Below, one piece after another: positions 1 to 7,145 of a DNA stretch of 64,000 bases. The position numbers and the translations under genes were made by a program. The notes under the pieces are model-generated. The model made no database searches. It was not told the DNA's origin and saw nothing but the letters and a program-made list of their open reading frames with translations. The DNA is from Trebonia sp963785645 (GTDB taxonomy: Bacteria; Actinomycetota; Actinomycetes; Streptosporangiales; Streptosporangiaceae). The stretch lies in contig CAWAWG010000012.1 in the NCBI GenBank assembly GCA_963785645.1, positions 310,001 to 374,000 on the forward strand, read 5' to 3'. Numbering within the stretch: position 1 is the first letter of the stretch; every line of letters begins with the position of its first letter.

Positions 1-570
1 ATTTTCACGGTCAAATGTTGATCGTAGGCACGGAAAAAACGCCTCGATAGCCTCACCTGTCACAAGTTCGCAGCCTGCCGTCTTGTGATTTGCCCCAGTT
101 TCGGCAGTTCACACGTTACTGAAGTGCACTGATACGACCCAAATAAGCATATTGTGACGTGTGTGACGTAAGTAAATCAAAGGGGCCAAAGTGAAATAAG
201 TAAAAGAAGACCGCCTGCGGCACTCGGCGACCGCACCCCGCACAGCTCAGCGCATATCACCGCACCGAGCACCGCGAACTCGTGATAGTGGATGGCTGTG
301 ACGACTATCACGACCACAGCCATCCACTATCTTCGAAATGCCAGTCAGCGGGTCGCAGCGCCGCGACGGAATGGGCAAAATGTCCCCACGGGCGGGATTC
401 GCCGACGGGCCAAGGAGACAGGCGACCGCCGAACGGGGACTCCCGGATGTCTCTCAGGGTCTCCGCTCGGACACGCCTACGGTACCTGGGTGACTACAAA
501 CGATTGACCGGCTCGCCAACCCCATGCGGGGCCACGAACCGGCCAAGCGGGAAACCTGCGCGCGGAAAAG
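1..570. other. Non-coding region downstream of the anti-sigma gene
   Basis: No supportable gene lies here. The first 220 bases or so are clearly richer in A and T than the rest of the window, with the direct repeat gtgacgt-gtgtgacgt near 155-170, which looks like a regulatory or promoter region for something to the left of the window. From about 230 onward base composition returns to high GC. The only strong structure is the 17-bp inverted repeat at 284-331, annotated separately. Short open frames across 282-602 have no recognisable content and overlap the inverted repeat. Confidence 0.5.
284..331. terminator. Perfect 17-bp inverted repeat (hairpin)
   Basis: The arms gatagtggatggctgtg (284-300) and cacagccatccactatc (315-331) are exactly complementary and separated by 14 bases. 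Part of the loop (actatcacg, 304-312) is also complementary to the start of the left arm, so two alternative foldings exist. It lies about 240 bp beyond the stop of the minus-strand anti-sigma gene and could terminate that transcript or one entering from the left. There is no T-run, which is common in high-GC actinomycetes. A binding site for a dimeric protein is an alternative. Confidence 0.5.
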
Positions 571-1056
571 TCAGCTGGTCCGGCGCTTCCAGCTCATCGT
601 GACGCTGGTCCCGGAACCCGCCGGTGCGACGCGGACGTCATCGGCCAGGCCGGCGATCACCGCCAGCCCCACCCCGTCGGGAAGCCGGAGCGGAACCTCG
701 TCATCGACCACGGCGAGGCCGTCGCTGAATCCGGAGGGCACGGCCGAGAGAACGGCGTGGGTGCCGTTCCCCGCGGCCGCGCCCGCAGGCATGCCGTGCT
801 CCGCATCGGGCACCGCGTCGGTTACCACTACCTCAAACTGCTCGCCGTCGTCGGTGAGCGCCACCCGGATGGGCAGACCTGGGCAGTGCCGCAGGTGCGC
901 TTCAACCGCACGTGAGCATGCCTCGCCGACGGCGAGGCGCACCTCATCGAGCAACGACCCGGCTACGCCGCTACGCCGTGCGACCGCGGTGGCGACAAGC
1001 CGGGCGGTCCGCACGTTTACCGGTAGCGGCGTGAAGGTAACTTCGACGGTGGCCAT
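571..1056 (-). CDS. Anti-sigma factor, RsbW/SpoIIAB-type HATPase
   Basis: This 161-residue protein has the histidine-kinase-like ATPase fold of serine-kinase anti-sigma factors. The N-box region is visible around residues 36-53 (DEVRLAVGEACSRAVEAH, with the usual Asn position changed to Ser/Arg), and a G-box-like DGVGLAVIAGLADDV lies near residues 126-140. It starts 14 bp after the bldG stop on the same strand, so the two are almost certainly co-transcribed, as in the Streptomyces bldG-orf3 pair. The expected role is to bind a sigma factor and be released by unphosphorylated BldG. The weak N-box leaves kinase activity uncertain. Confidence 0.8.
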   Translation of the reverse strand: MATVEVTFTPLPVNVRTARLVATAVARRSGVAGSLLDEVRLAVGEACSRAVEAHLRHCPGLPIRVALTDDGEQFEVVVTDAVPDAEHGMPAGAAAGNGTHAVLSAVPSGFSDGLAVVDDEVPLRLPDGVGLAVIAGLADDVRVAPAGSGTSVTMSWKRRTS

Positions 1057-1070
1057 TGTGCAGCAGAGGC

Positions 1071-1421
1071 TTACTTCTCCGCCTTCCGGGCGGCGATGGC
1101 CTGATCCACGGACTCATGGATCCCGAAGACCTTGGTGAGGCCGGTGATGCGGAAGATCTTCAGGATGCGCTCCTGCGTGCAGACCAGGTCGAGCGACCCG
1201 TCGTGCGCGCGCACCCGCTTGAGCCCGCCGACCAGGACCCCTAGGCCCGTGGAGTCGAGGAACTCGACCTTCTCCATGTTGACTACCAGCTGGTAGTTCT
1301 TCTTGTTGACGAGCTCGATGAGCAGCTCACGCAGGCGCGGTGCGGTGTAGACGTCGATCTCACCTTCGACGTCCACGATCTCGATGCCGTCCTTGTTGCT
1401 GTGCGCCAGCTTCAGATCCAC
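1071..1421 (-). CDS. bldG: Anti-anti-sigma factor BldG (STAS domain)
   Basis: This is a 116-residue STAS-domain protein. The phosphorylatable serine sits in the motif VEFLDSTGLGVLVGGLKRVR, which is nearly identical to Streptomyces BldG, as are GEIDVYTAPRLRE and LKIFRITGLTKVF. I chose the GTG at 1421 because GGAGG lies six bases upstream (reverse of 1425-1429); a longer open frame upstream has no matching sequence. It is the antagonist of the adjacent anti-sigma ATPase and in Streptomyces is needed for morphological development and antibiotic production. It is transcribed divergently from the helicase, the known arrangement in Streptomyces. Confidence 0.93.
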   Translation of the reverse strand: MDLKLAHSNKDGIEIVDVEGEIDVYTAPRLRELLIELVNKKNYQLVVNMEKVEFLDSTGLGVLVGGLKRVRAHDGSLDLVCTQERILKIFRITGLTKVFGIHESVDQAIAARKAEK

Positions 1422-1540
1422 TAATCCTCCAGCGCCCCGAGGGCGTCTCTCGCGTCGGTGGGGCGACCCCTGCCCGGCATTCAACCACGCTCAGGCGTCA
1501 TGTCTATACCAAAACATACTGCCCAGCATCCGCCTAGCGG

Positions 1541-3982
1541 ATGACACACTTAAAACCTATGCCCATCGTCGCTGCGCCGACAGCTGAAACCCGCCATGAT
1601 GACTCCGCGCTTGCGGTCCTGGGGGCCGCGCAGCGTGCCGGGGAACTTGTCCATCTGGAACACATACCCGGGCAACCGGGCCAATCCACATCCTGGCCGC
1701 AATCCGTTCATCCCGATGTTGCCGCGGCCTTGCGAGCGCGTGGCATCGAGTCACCGTGGACGCACCAGGCGCAGGCCGCGGCGCTGGCCAGGGCCGGACG
1801 CCACGTGATCATTGCCACACGGGCGGCGTCAGGAAAGTCGGCCGGCTACCTGGCCGCCGCGCTGTCGGACGTACTCGACGGCGGCACCGTGCTGTATATC
1901 TCACCGACCAAGGCGCTCGCCGCCGACCAGCTGAAGGCGGTGCATGACCTCGGCGTACCCGGCGTCCGGGCGACCTGTTACGACGGCGACTCGACGGCCG
2001 CAGAGCGCGCCTGGGCGCAGTCCCACGCCAACTACCTGTTGACGAACCCTGACATGGTGCACAGCGGCCTGCTGCCGAACCATGCCCGCTGGCGCGGCTT
2101 CTTCCGCCGCCTGCGCGTCGTGGTCATCGATGAGTGCCACGGGTACCGCGGAGTCTTCGGCTCGCACGTCGCCCATGTCCTGCGCCGCCTCCGTCGTGTC
2201 GCCGCGCACTATGGCGTCGGGCAGCCGCTGGTATTCATCCTGGCGTCCGCGACGATTGCCGACCCGGCGGATTGCGCCAGGAAGCTCACCGGTCTTGACG
2301 CGGTCGCCGTGACCGACGACGGCTCGCCCCGCGCGCCGCTCACGTTCGCCCTGTGGGAACCGCCGCTGCTGCACACCTACGCCGAGGTGCGCGCGCGCAG
2401 GCCGGCTACCACCGAGGCGGCGGACCTGCTGGCCGCCCTGGTCAAGGCGGAGGTTCCCGCGCTCGCCTTCATCAGGTCGAGGCGCGGCGCCGAGACGGTC
2501 GCGCTGGCCGCCCGTGATGCCCTCGACGATGAGCTCTCCGGCAGTGTCGCCGCCTACCGCTCCGGCTACCTTCCCGACGACCGCCGCGGCCTTGAGGCCA
2601 GGCTGCGCGACGGACGGATTACCGGCATGGCCGCCACGAGCGCGCTCGAACTCGGCATCAATGTCACCGGTCTCGACGCGGTGCTGATCGCGGGATGGCC
2701 CGGCACCTGGGCGTCGCTATGGCAGCAGGCGGGCCGGGCGGGGCGGGCCGGGCATCATGCGACCGCGGTGTTCATCGCTCGTGATGACCCGCTTGACAGC
2801 TACCTGGTGCACCACCCGGATGCGCTCCTTCACCATCCGGTCGAGCCTGCCGTTCTCGACCCCGCCAACCCGTACGTGCTCGGTCCGCACCTGGCCGCCG
2901 CGGCCGCCGAACTCCCGCTGACCGAGCCCGACCTGGACCTCTTCGGCCCCACGGCGGCGAAGGCGGCCGTCGACCTCACCGCCGCGGGCGAGCTGCGCAG
3001 GCGGCCGTCCGGCTGGTACTACGCCCGGCACCGCCGACCGGCCAGGGAGATCTCGATCCGCGGCGGCCTTGGCCGCCCCATCCGCGTCGTCGAGGAAGCC
3101 ACCGGCCGCCTCGTCGGCACCATGGACGAGCCGTCGGCCCACCGCTACGTCCACGACGGCGCGGTCTACCTCCATCAGGGCGAGTCCTACCTGGTCAGCA
3201 GGCTCGACCTGCCCGACCGGGTAGCCCTCGTCGAGCTCGGCGACCCGGGCTACACCACTGCGGCCCGCGACACCACGGACATCGACGTCACCGACGAGCG
3301 CCGCCGGGTCCGCTGGGGCGACGCCGACCTGATGCTGGCCGACGTACAGGTGACGCGTCAGGTAGTGGGGTACACCCGGATGCGTCACGGGAAAAAGTCG
3401 AAGGAGCCAGTGGTCCCGCTGGACCTGCCGCAGCGCACGCTGTCCACGGTGGCCGTCGCCTGGACCATTCCGAACGAGTGCCTGGTCTCATCGCCGGGCA
3501 ACGACCTCGGCGGGGCGGCCCACGCGGCGGAGCACGCGTCCATCGGACTGCTGCCGCTCTTCGCCACGTGCGACCGGTGGGACGTGGGCGGCCTGTCCAC
3601 CGAACTGCACCCGGCCACCGGGCAGCTCACCGTGTTTGTCTACGACGGCCACGCGGGCGGGGCCGGCTTCGCGGAACGCGGCTTCGCCGTCGCCGCGGAC
3701 TGGCTGAGCGCGACCAGGGACGCGATCCACACCTGTCCGTGCGAGACGGGCTGCCCCTCTTGCGTCCAGTCCCCCAAGTGCGGCAACGGCAACTCACCAC
3801 TCTCCAAGCTCGGTGCCGTCGCCCTCCTCGACTTGGTGCTGTCCGGGAGCTCCTTAGGTGCTGCCGCAAAGGGCTGCCGCAGAGGTGCCCCTCCCTCATC
3901 GTGGTCATCGGGTGGCCAAAGATGGCACGCCGAAGCGCTGCCGCGTCACGTGGTGGCGGACTATGACCCTTGGAGGTGCTGA
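1541..3982 (+). CDS. DEAD/DEAH-box helicase with C-terminal DUF1998/Cys4 region (MrfA-like)
   Basis: This is a superfamily 2 helicase of 813 residues. Visible motifs are Walker A AASGKS (about 95-100), Walker B VVVIDECH (about 193-200), motif III ASAT, and motif VI QQAGRAGRAG in the second RecA domain. A late cysteine cluster CPCETGCPSCVQSPKCG resembles the zinc site of the DUF1998 domain found in MrfA/Hrq1-type repair helicases. The start is at 1541, with an in-frame ATG at 1559 as an alternative. The conserved protein seems to finish near LLDLVL (about 3840). The last 45 residues are read from a degenerate tandem repeat, which suggests the original stop was replaced by repeat DNA. Confidence 0.9.
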   Translation: MTHLKPMPIVAAPTAETRHDDSALAVLGAAQRAGELVHLEHIPGQPGQSTSWPQSVHPDVAAALRARGIESPWTHQAQAAALARAGRHVIIATRAASGKSAGYLAAALSDVLDGGTVLYISPTKALAADQLKAVHDLGVPGVRATCYDGDSTAAERAWAQSHANYLLTNPDMVHSGLLPNHARWRGFFRRLRVVVIDECHGYRGVFGSHVAHVLRRLRRVAAHYGVGQPLVFILASATIADPADCARKLTGLDAVAVTDDGSPRAPLTFALWEPPLLHTYAEVRARRPATTEAADLLAALVKAEVPALAFIRSRRGAETVALAARDALDDELSGSVAAYRSGYLPDDRRGLEARLRDGRITGMAATSALELGINVTGLDAVLIAGWPGTWASLWQQAGRAGRAGHHATAVFIARDDPLDSYLVHHPDALLHHPVEPAVLDPANPYVLGPHLAAAAAELPLTEPDLDLFGPTAAKAAVDLTAAGELRRRPSGWYYARHRRPAREISIRGGLGRPIRVVEEATGRLVGTMDEPSAHRYVHDGAVYLHQGESYLVSRLDLPDRVALVELGDPGYTTAARDTTDIDVTDERRRVRWGDADLMLADVQVTRQVVGYTRMRHGKKSKEPVVPLDLPQRTLSTVAVAWTIPNECLVSSPGNDLGGAAHAAEHASIGLLPLFATCDRWDVGGLSTELHPATGQLTVFVYDGHAGGAGFAERGFAVAADWLSATRDAIHTCPCETGCPSCVQSPKCGNGNSPLSKLGAVALLDLVLSGSSLGAAAKGCRRGAPPSSWSSGGQRWHAEALPRHVVADYDPWRC

Positions 3983-4243
3983 CGCCTACATACGGCCTAG
4001 CCATGGCAGTCAGGCCGCTCACGCTCGCGCTCAATGGCACCCCCGAGGGCTGCCGCATCACGCCAGCGGCCTATGGCATTCTCAGGGCTGCCGCAGTCGT
4101 TGGGCCGAACTATGGCCTTCAGTGGGGCTGCCGCTGCACGCTTACCGGTCAATGGCCCTTGGGGGTGCTGCCGCCGCGCGGGGGCCGAAGAATGACATTC
4201 GAGGTGCTACCGCCGACGTTGACCCCTGGGGCTTTATGGCGGA
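3857..4243. repeat. Degenerate tandem repeat, 38-41 bp period
   Basis: The core (g/t)gctgccgc recurs at 3858, 3871, 3935, 3976, 4047, 4085, 4125, 4165 and 4204. From 4047 on the spacing is regular at 38, 40, 40 and 39 bp, with a second conserved block (c)tatggc(c/a)tt about 18-20 bases after each core. An eroded unit lies near 4012. The middle of each unit varies. The array begins inside the helicase reading frame and continues past its stop. It is not CRISPR: the conserved parts are too short and the units are contiguous. No coding frame is conserved through the units. Confidence 0.7.
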
Positions 4244-4247
4244 AAAC

Positions 4248-4403
4248 GTGAAACACGCCAGGCTTTGCGGCCGCAGGCCGCACCGGGGGCTGTGGCGGGT
4301 CGTCCCGCGTGAACCCCAGGGCCCCGTAACGGAAGGCGGTGAAACACGCCAAGGTTTGCGGCCGCAGGCCGCATCGGGGGGTGTGGGGGGTCGTCCCCCC
4401 ACA
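4248..4403. repeat. Two direct copies of a double-hairpin element
   Basis: Copies start at gtgaaacacgcca (4248) and again 91 bp later (4339). Each contains hairpin A, tgcggcc-gca-ggccgca, then c/tcggggg, then hairpin B with a tcgt loop. Hairpin B is gcggg-tcgt-cccgc at 4295-4308 in copy 1 and tgtgggggg-tcgt-ccccccaca at 4382-4403 in copy 2. Between copies a C:G pair has become G:C, a compensatory change that supports selection on the structure. Related elements occur at 27323-27368 and 62593-62730. Confidence 0.7.
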
Positions 4404-4454
4404 GCAAACCAGGGTGGGGGAAGGTGGCTGCAGGCCACCGAACAGGGAGGTTTA

Positions 4455-4495
4455 GTGTCCCTCCCTCGCCGGGGGGGAGAGCGAGGGAGGGACAC
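4455..4495. terminator. Perfect 15-bp stem-loop
   Basis: Arms gtgtccctccctcgc (4455-4469) and gcgagggagggacac (4481-4495) pair perfectly around an 11-base purine loop. It lies downstream of the helicase and the repeat block and is the best candidate terminator for that transcript. There is no T-run. A second, weaker ccggcc/ggccgg stem follows at about 4501-4524. Confidence 0.6.
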
Positions 4496-5023
4496 ACGGT
4501 CCGGCCCTGGGGGGGTAGGCCGGCCTCGTTCTTCAGTAAAGCTTATCCGCGGGGCATCTTGCATGCCGCAGACGTACAGCGATCAACCTGTAATGGAATT
4601 ACAACATATATGGGTTGGTTCTGAACAGATGTCGCGGCGGATAGTTTGCCGTTACCGAATATTTCTTGCCGGCGGTCCCTGGGGCGGTTGACGGCAGGGG
4701 CGGGCGGGCCTGGGCGTGGCTGGCGCGGCTCGGGTGGCAGCGGTTCGCCCGGCATCGGTTCGGGGCGTGAGGCGGTCGCTCCTAACGGTTAATGGAATGT
4801 GAACACGGCCATCGATCAAGATCACGAATTGATCACACCTGAGGTCTTGGAAGCGGCGCGCTTTGGACGTACAAAGGTGCCACGGACCGGATGAACGTCC
4901 GGGCACGACAGTCGGGTACCCACGCACGACCAGCCGCGGGAGGCGTGTCAGGCCAGGCCACAACGGACCGGCCGACAATTGATGAGTTGCACGCATGGTA
5001 GCCAGACTGTCCTGCATTCGGCG

Positions 5024-5047
5024 ACGGCGCCCCAGTTGGGGCGCCGT
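5024..5047. terminator. Compact GC-rich palindrome
   Basis: Arms acggcgcccca (5024-5034) and tggggcgccgt (5037-5047) are exactly complementary with a 2-base gap. It could be an intrinsic terminator without a T-run at the end of an unrecognised small RNA, or a site for a dimeric DNA-binding protein. Confidence 0.4.
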
Positions 5048-5122
5048 TCGCACGTGGGAGCCACCCGGACGCGGCTGGGATGTCCGCGCCGCCTCCAACC
5101 CATAGCGCTAGCCTTAAACCAC

Positions 5123-5146
5123 CTGAGACAGCGTGTGCTGTCTCAG
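5123..5146. promoter_or_regulatory. 10-bp inverted repeat just upstream of the holin-like gene
   Basis: Arms ctgagacagc (5123-5132) and gctgtctcag (5137-5146) flank a gtgt loop. The element ends 10 bp before the GGGGAGG ribosome-binding site of the next gene. In that position it is either an operator or a 5'-UTR hairpin that could limit translation. No regulator is indicated by the neighbourhood. Confidence 0.45.
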
Positions 5147-5168
5147 CGAGGATTCGGGGAGGTATGCG

Positions 5169-5667
5169 GTGGTCCGCAGCGGGAGGCCAGACAGTACCGA
5201 CGGACAGCAGTCGCTCGGGGAACTAGTCGCGCAGGCAGCGAAGGACATGTCCTCGCTCGTCCAGTACGAGATCAGCCTCGCCAAGAGCGAACTGAGGATG
5301 GACGCGAGGCGGATCGGCATCGCCGCCGTGCTCGGCGTGGTGAGCCTGTTCGTGACCTGCCTGATTGTCGTCCTGTTGTGTTTCGCCTACGCGTACGGGC
5401 TGGTGGCGGCGGGCATCTGGGAATGGGCGGCCTTCCTCATCGTGGCGGGCACCTGCCTGCTGCTGATCGCTCTCGCCGGGCTGGATCGCGTACCGCAAGG
5501 TTCGCAAGGTGACCGGCATGAAGATGACCCGGCAGACCGTGATGGACGACCTTGGCATGTTGCGCAGGAGCGAGCCGAGCCCGAATGGCTCCGGGCCGGC
5601 GGTCGCCAACCCGGGGGTCAGCGTCGGCACCGGCACTACGGCCGAAATTCCGCCCGCGCGACCGTAA
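5169..5667 (+). CDS. Phage-holin-family (Holin-X/DUF1469) membrane protein, one frame change
   Basis: I start this protein at GTG 5169 because GGGGAGG lies six bases upstream. The N-terminal part has the family features: SLGELVAQAAKDMSSLVQYE, then two adjacent membrane helices (about residues 50-75 and 85-110). The frame shifts by one base near 5484, after LLLIALAG. In the new frame the usual basic tail continues as WIAYRKVRKVTGMKMTRQTV and ends at TAA 5665. The span is 3n+1 long, consistent with one indel. These proteins are common in actinobacteria in this neighbourhood. Their role in the membrane is not established and they are not evidence of a prophage. Confidence 0.75.
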
Positions 5668-5683
5668 CGGCAGGGGCGAAGTT

Positions 5684-6631
5684 ATGCCGTCAGAGACCGT
5701 TATCCAGATCGCCGGCCCGTGGACGCACCGCTCGGTGACCGCGAACGGGACCCGCTTCCACGTGGCGAGCATGGGCGAGGGACCGCTCGTGCTGCTCCTG
5801 CACGGCTTCCCCGAGTTCTGGTGGACCTGGCGGCACCAGCTGGTCACGCTGGCCGAGGCCGGCTACCGGGCGGTGGCGGTCGACCTTCGCGGCTACGGCG
5901 GCAGCGACAAACCGCCCAGGGGATATGACCTGATCACCGCGGCGGCCGATGCGGCCGGACTGATCCGCGCGCTCGGTGAGGCCAACGCGACCATCGTCGG
6001 CCATGACTGGGGCGGGCTCACGGCGTGGACGGTCGCCGCGTACTTCCCGAAGGCGGTGCGCAGGCTCGCCGTCGTCTCGGGCGCGCATCCGCTGCGGATG
6101 CGCGCCCGGGTGCTGTCGAGCCCGTACACCATCTCGCGGTCACTCAGCGAGCCGGACGGCCAGACCAGGCGCGGCGGCTATCCGCTCGCCTTCCAGGTGC
6201 CGATGATCCCGGAACGACGGCTGGTCCGCAATGGCGGCGAGCTCGTGGGCTCGATCCTGTCGGCCTGGTCGGCGCCGGGATGGCCGGACGAGGAGACCGC
6301 CCGGATCTACCAGCGCGCCATGCGCATCCCCCCGGTCGCGCACACCTCGCTCGAATACCACCGGTGGTTCGTACGCTCCACCTTCCGCCCGGACGGCCTG
6401 CGGTACGCCCGGCGAATGCGAACCCCGGTCGCGGCGCCGGTCCTGCACCTGCACGGCGCCGTCGACCCGTGCCTGCCGCCATCGGTGGCCCGCGGCGCGG
6501 GCCGGTACGTCGAGGGACCGTACCGCTGGAAGGTGATCGAGGGGGCAGGCCATTACCCGCACGAGGAGCGGCCGACGGCCTTCGACGCCGAACTCCTGGG
6601 CTGGCTGGCCGACCCCGAGCCAGACCGGTGA
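5684..6631 (+). CDS. Alpha/beta hydrolase, epoxide-hydrolase-like
   Basis: A 315-residue alpha/beta hydrolase. HGFPEFWW forms the oxyanion-hole loop. The nucleophile elbow is GHDWGG, with Asp rather than Ser, the hallmark of epoxide hydrolases and haloalkane dehalogenases. The catalytic His is in GAGHYPHEE near the C-terminus and LHLHGAVDPCLP carries the acid region. The cap domain lies between about residues 135 and 220. The start at ATG 5684 follows a ggggcg Shine-Dalgarno-like stretch. It overlaps the next gene by four bases, so the two are likely translated together. The natural substrate is unknown. Confidence 0.85.
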   Translation: MPSETVIQIAGPWTHRSVTANGTRFHVASMGEGPLVLLLHGFPEFWWTWRHQLVTLAEAGYRAVAVDLRGYGGSDKPPRGYDLITAAADAAGLIRALGEANATIVGHDWGGLTAWTVAAYFPKAVRRLAVVSGAHPLRMRARVLSSPYTISRSLSEPDGQTRRGGYPLAFQVPMIPERRLVRNGGELVGSILSAWSAPGWPDEETARIYQRAMRIPPVAHTSLEYHRWFVRSTFRPDGLRYARRMRTPVAAPVLHLHGAVDPCLPPSVARGAGRYVEGPYRWKVIEGAGHYPHEERPTAFDAELLGWLADPEPDR

Positions 6632-7140
6632 CCGGGCCGGCCGCCAGCGACAGGAACGGCGCCAGGGACAGGGACACCGCCGGGCGGGCCCGCAACGCGC
6701 GGCCCAGGGACGAGCTCGGCCGCCCGCTTCGCCGCGAGGCCGCCCGCGACGTGCCGCGCATCCCCGATGACCTGGTTGTCTCGCCCGCCGAGGCAGCCGA
6801 GCGCGGCGGGCGGCTGCTGGCCGAGGGACGGCCGTTCCACGCTCATGAGATTTTCGAGGCGGCCTGGAAGTCCACGCCGGGGCCCGAACGCGAGTTGTGG
6901 CGGGGCCTCGCCCAGATCGCGGTTGGCCTCACGCATGCCAGGCGCGGCAACGCCCGCGGCGCGGTGGCGCTGCTCCGCCGCGGCGCCAGCCACGTCGGAG
7001 AGTTCGCCAACGCGTCCGGCGAGGTCGACGCCGGCTTCGTGGCCCGGCAGGCAACGGGGCTGGCGCTCCGGATCGAGCACGATGGCCTCGCGAACGTATC
7101 GGACGCCGAACTGCGCCTGACGCTCAGCCAACCCCGGTAA
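6628..7140 (+). CDS. DUF309 family protein
   Basis: The GTG start at 6628 overlaps the hydrolase stop (GTGA), giving 170 residues. After a basic, low-complexity N-terminus of about 45 residues comes the DUF309 signature GRPFHAHEIFEAAWKSTPG and ELWRGLAQIAVGLTHARRGN, then the helical GAVALLRRGASHV. The HxxHE/H-A-H-E-type motif and the all-helical pattern are characteristic. Members are widespread in actinobacteria and cyanobacteria with no established function. The tight coupling with the hydrolase is the main context. It ends five bases before the convergent marP stop. Confidence 0.85.
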   Translation: MTGPAASDRNGARDRDTAGRARNARPRDELGRPLRREAARDVPRIPDDLVVSPAEAAERGGRLLAEGRPFHAHEIFEAAWKSTPGPERELWRGLAQIAVGLTHARRGNARGAVALLRRGASHVGEFANASGEVDAGFVARQATGLALRIEHDGLANVSDAELRLTLSQPR

Positions 7141-7145
7141 CCGGG

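Larger units (their letters stand above)
4496..5168. other. Non-coding region before the holin-like gene
   Basis: I see no gene in this stretch. It has a more AT-rich centre (about 4560-4870) that may hold promoters, including gaacacggccatcgatcaag and tgatcacacctgaggtct. Two compact hairpins (5024-5047 and 5123-5146) are annotated separately. An unannotated small RNA between about 4800 and 5050 is possible but I could not match it to any family. Confidence 0.4.

Noticed and set aside
3857..4243. CRISPR array
   Set aside because: Conserved cores are only about 10 bp, units are contiguous with two conserved blocks, spacing varies from 38 to 41 bp in the regular part, and no cas gene is in the window.
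5169..5667. Prophage remnant, because of a holin-family gene
   Set aside because: Holin-X/DUF1469 proteins are chromosomal in actinobacteria and no phage structural, integrase or lysin gene is nearby.
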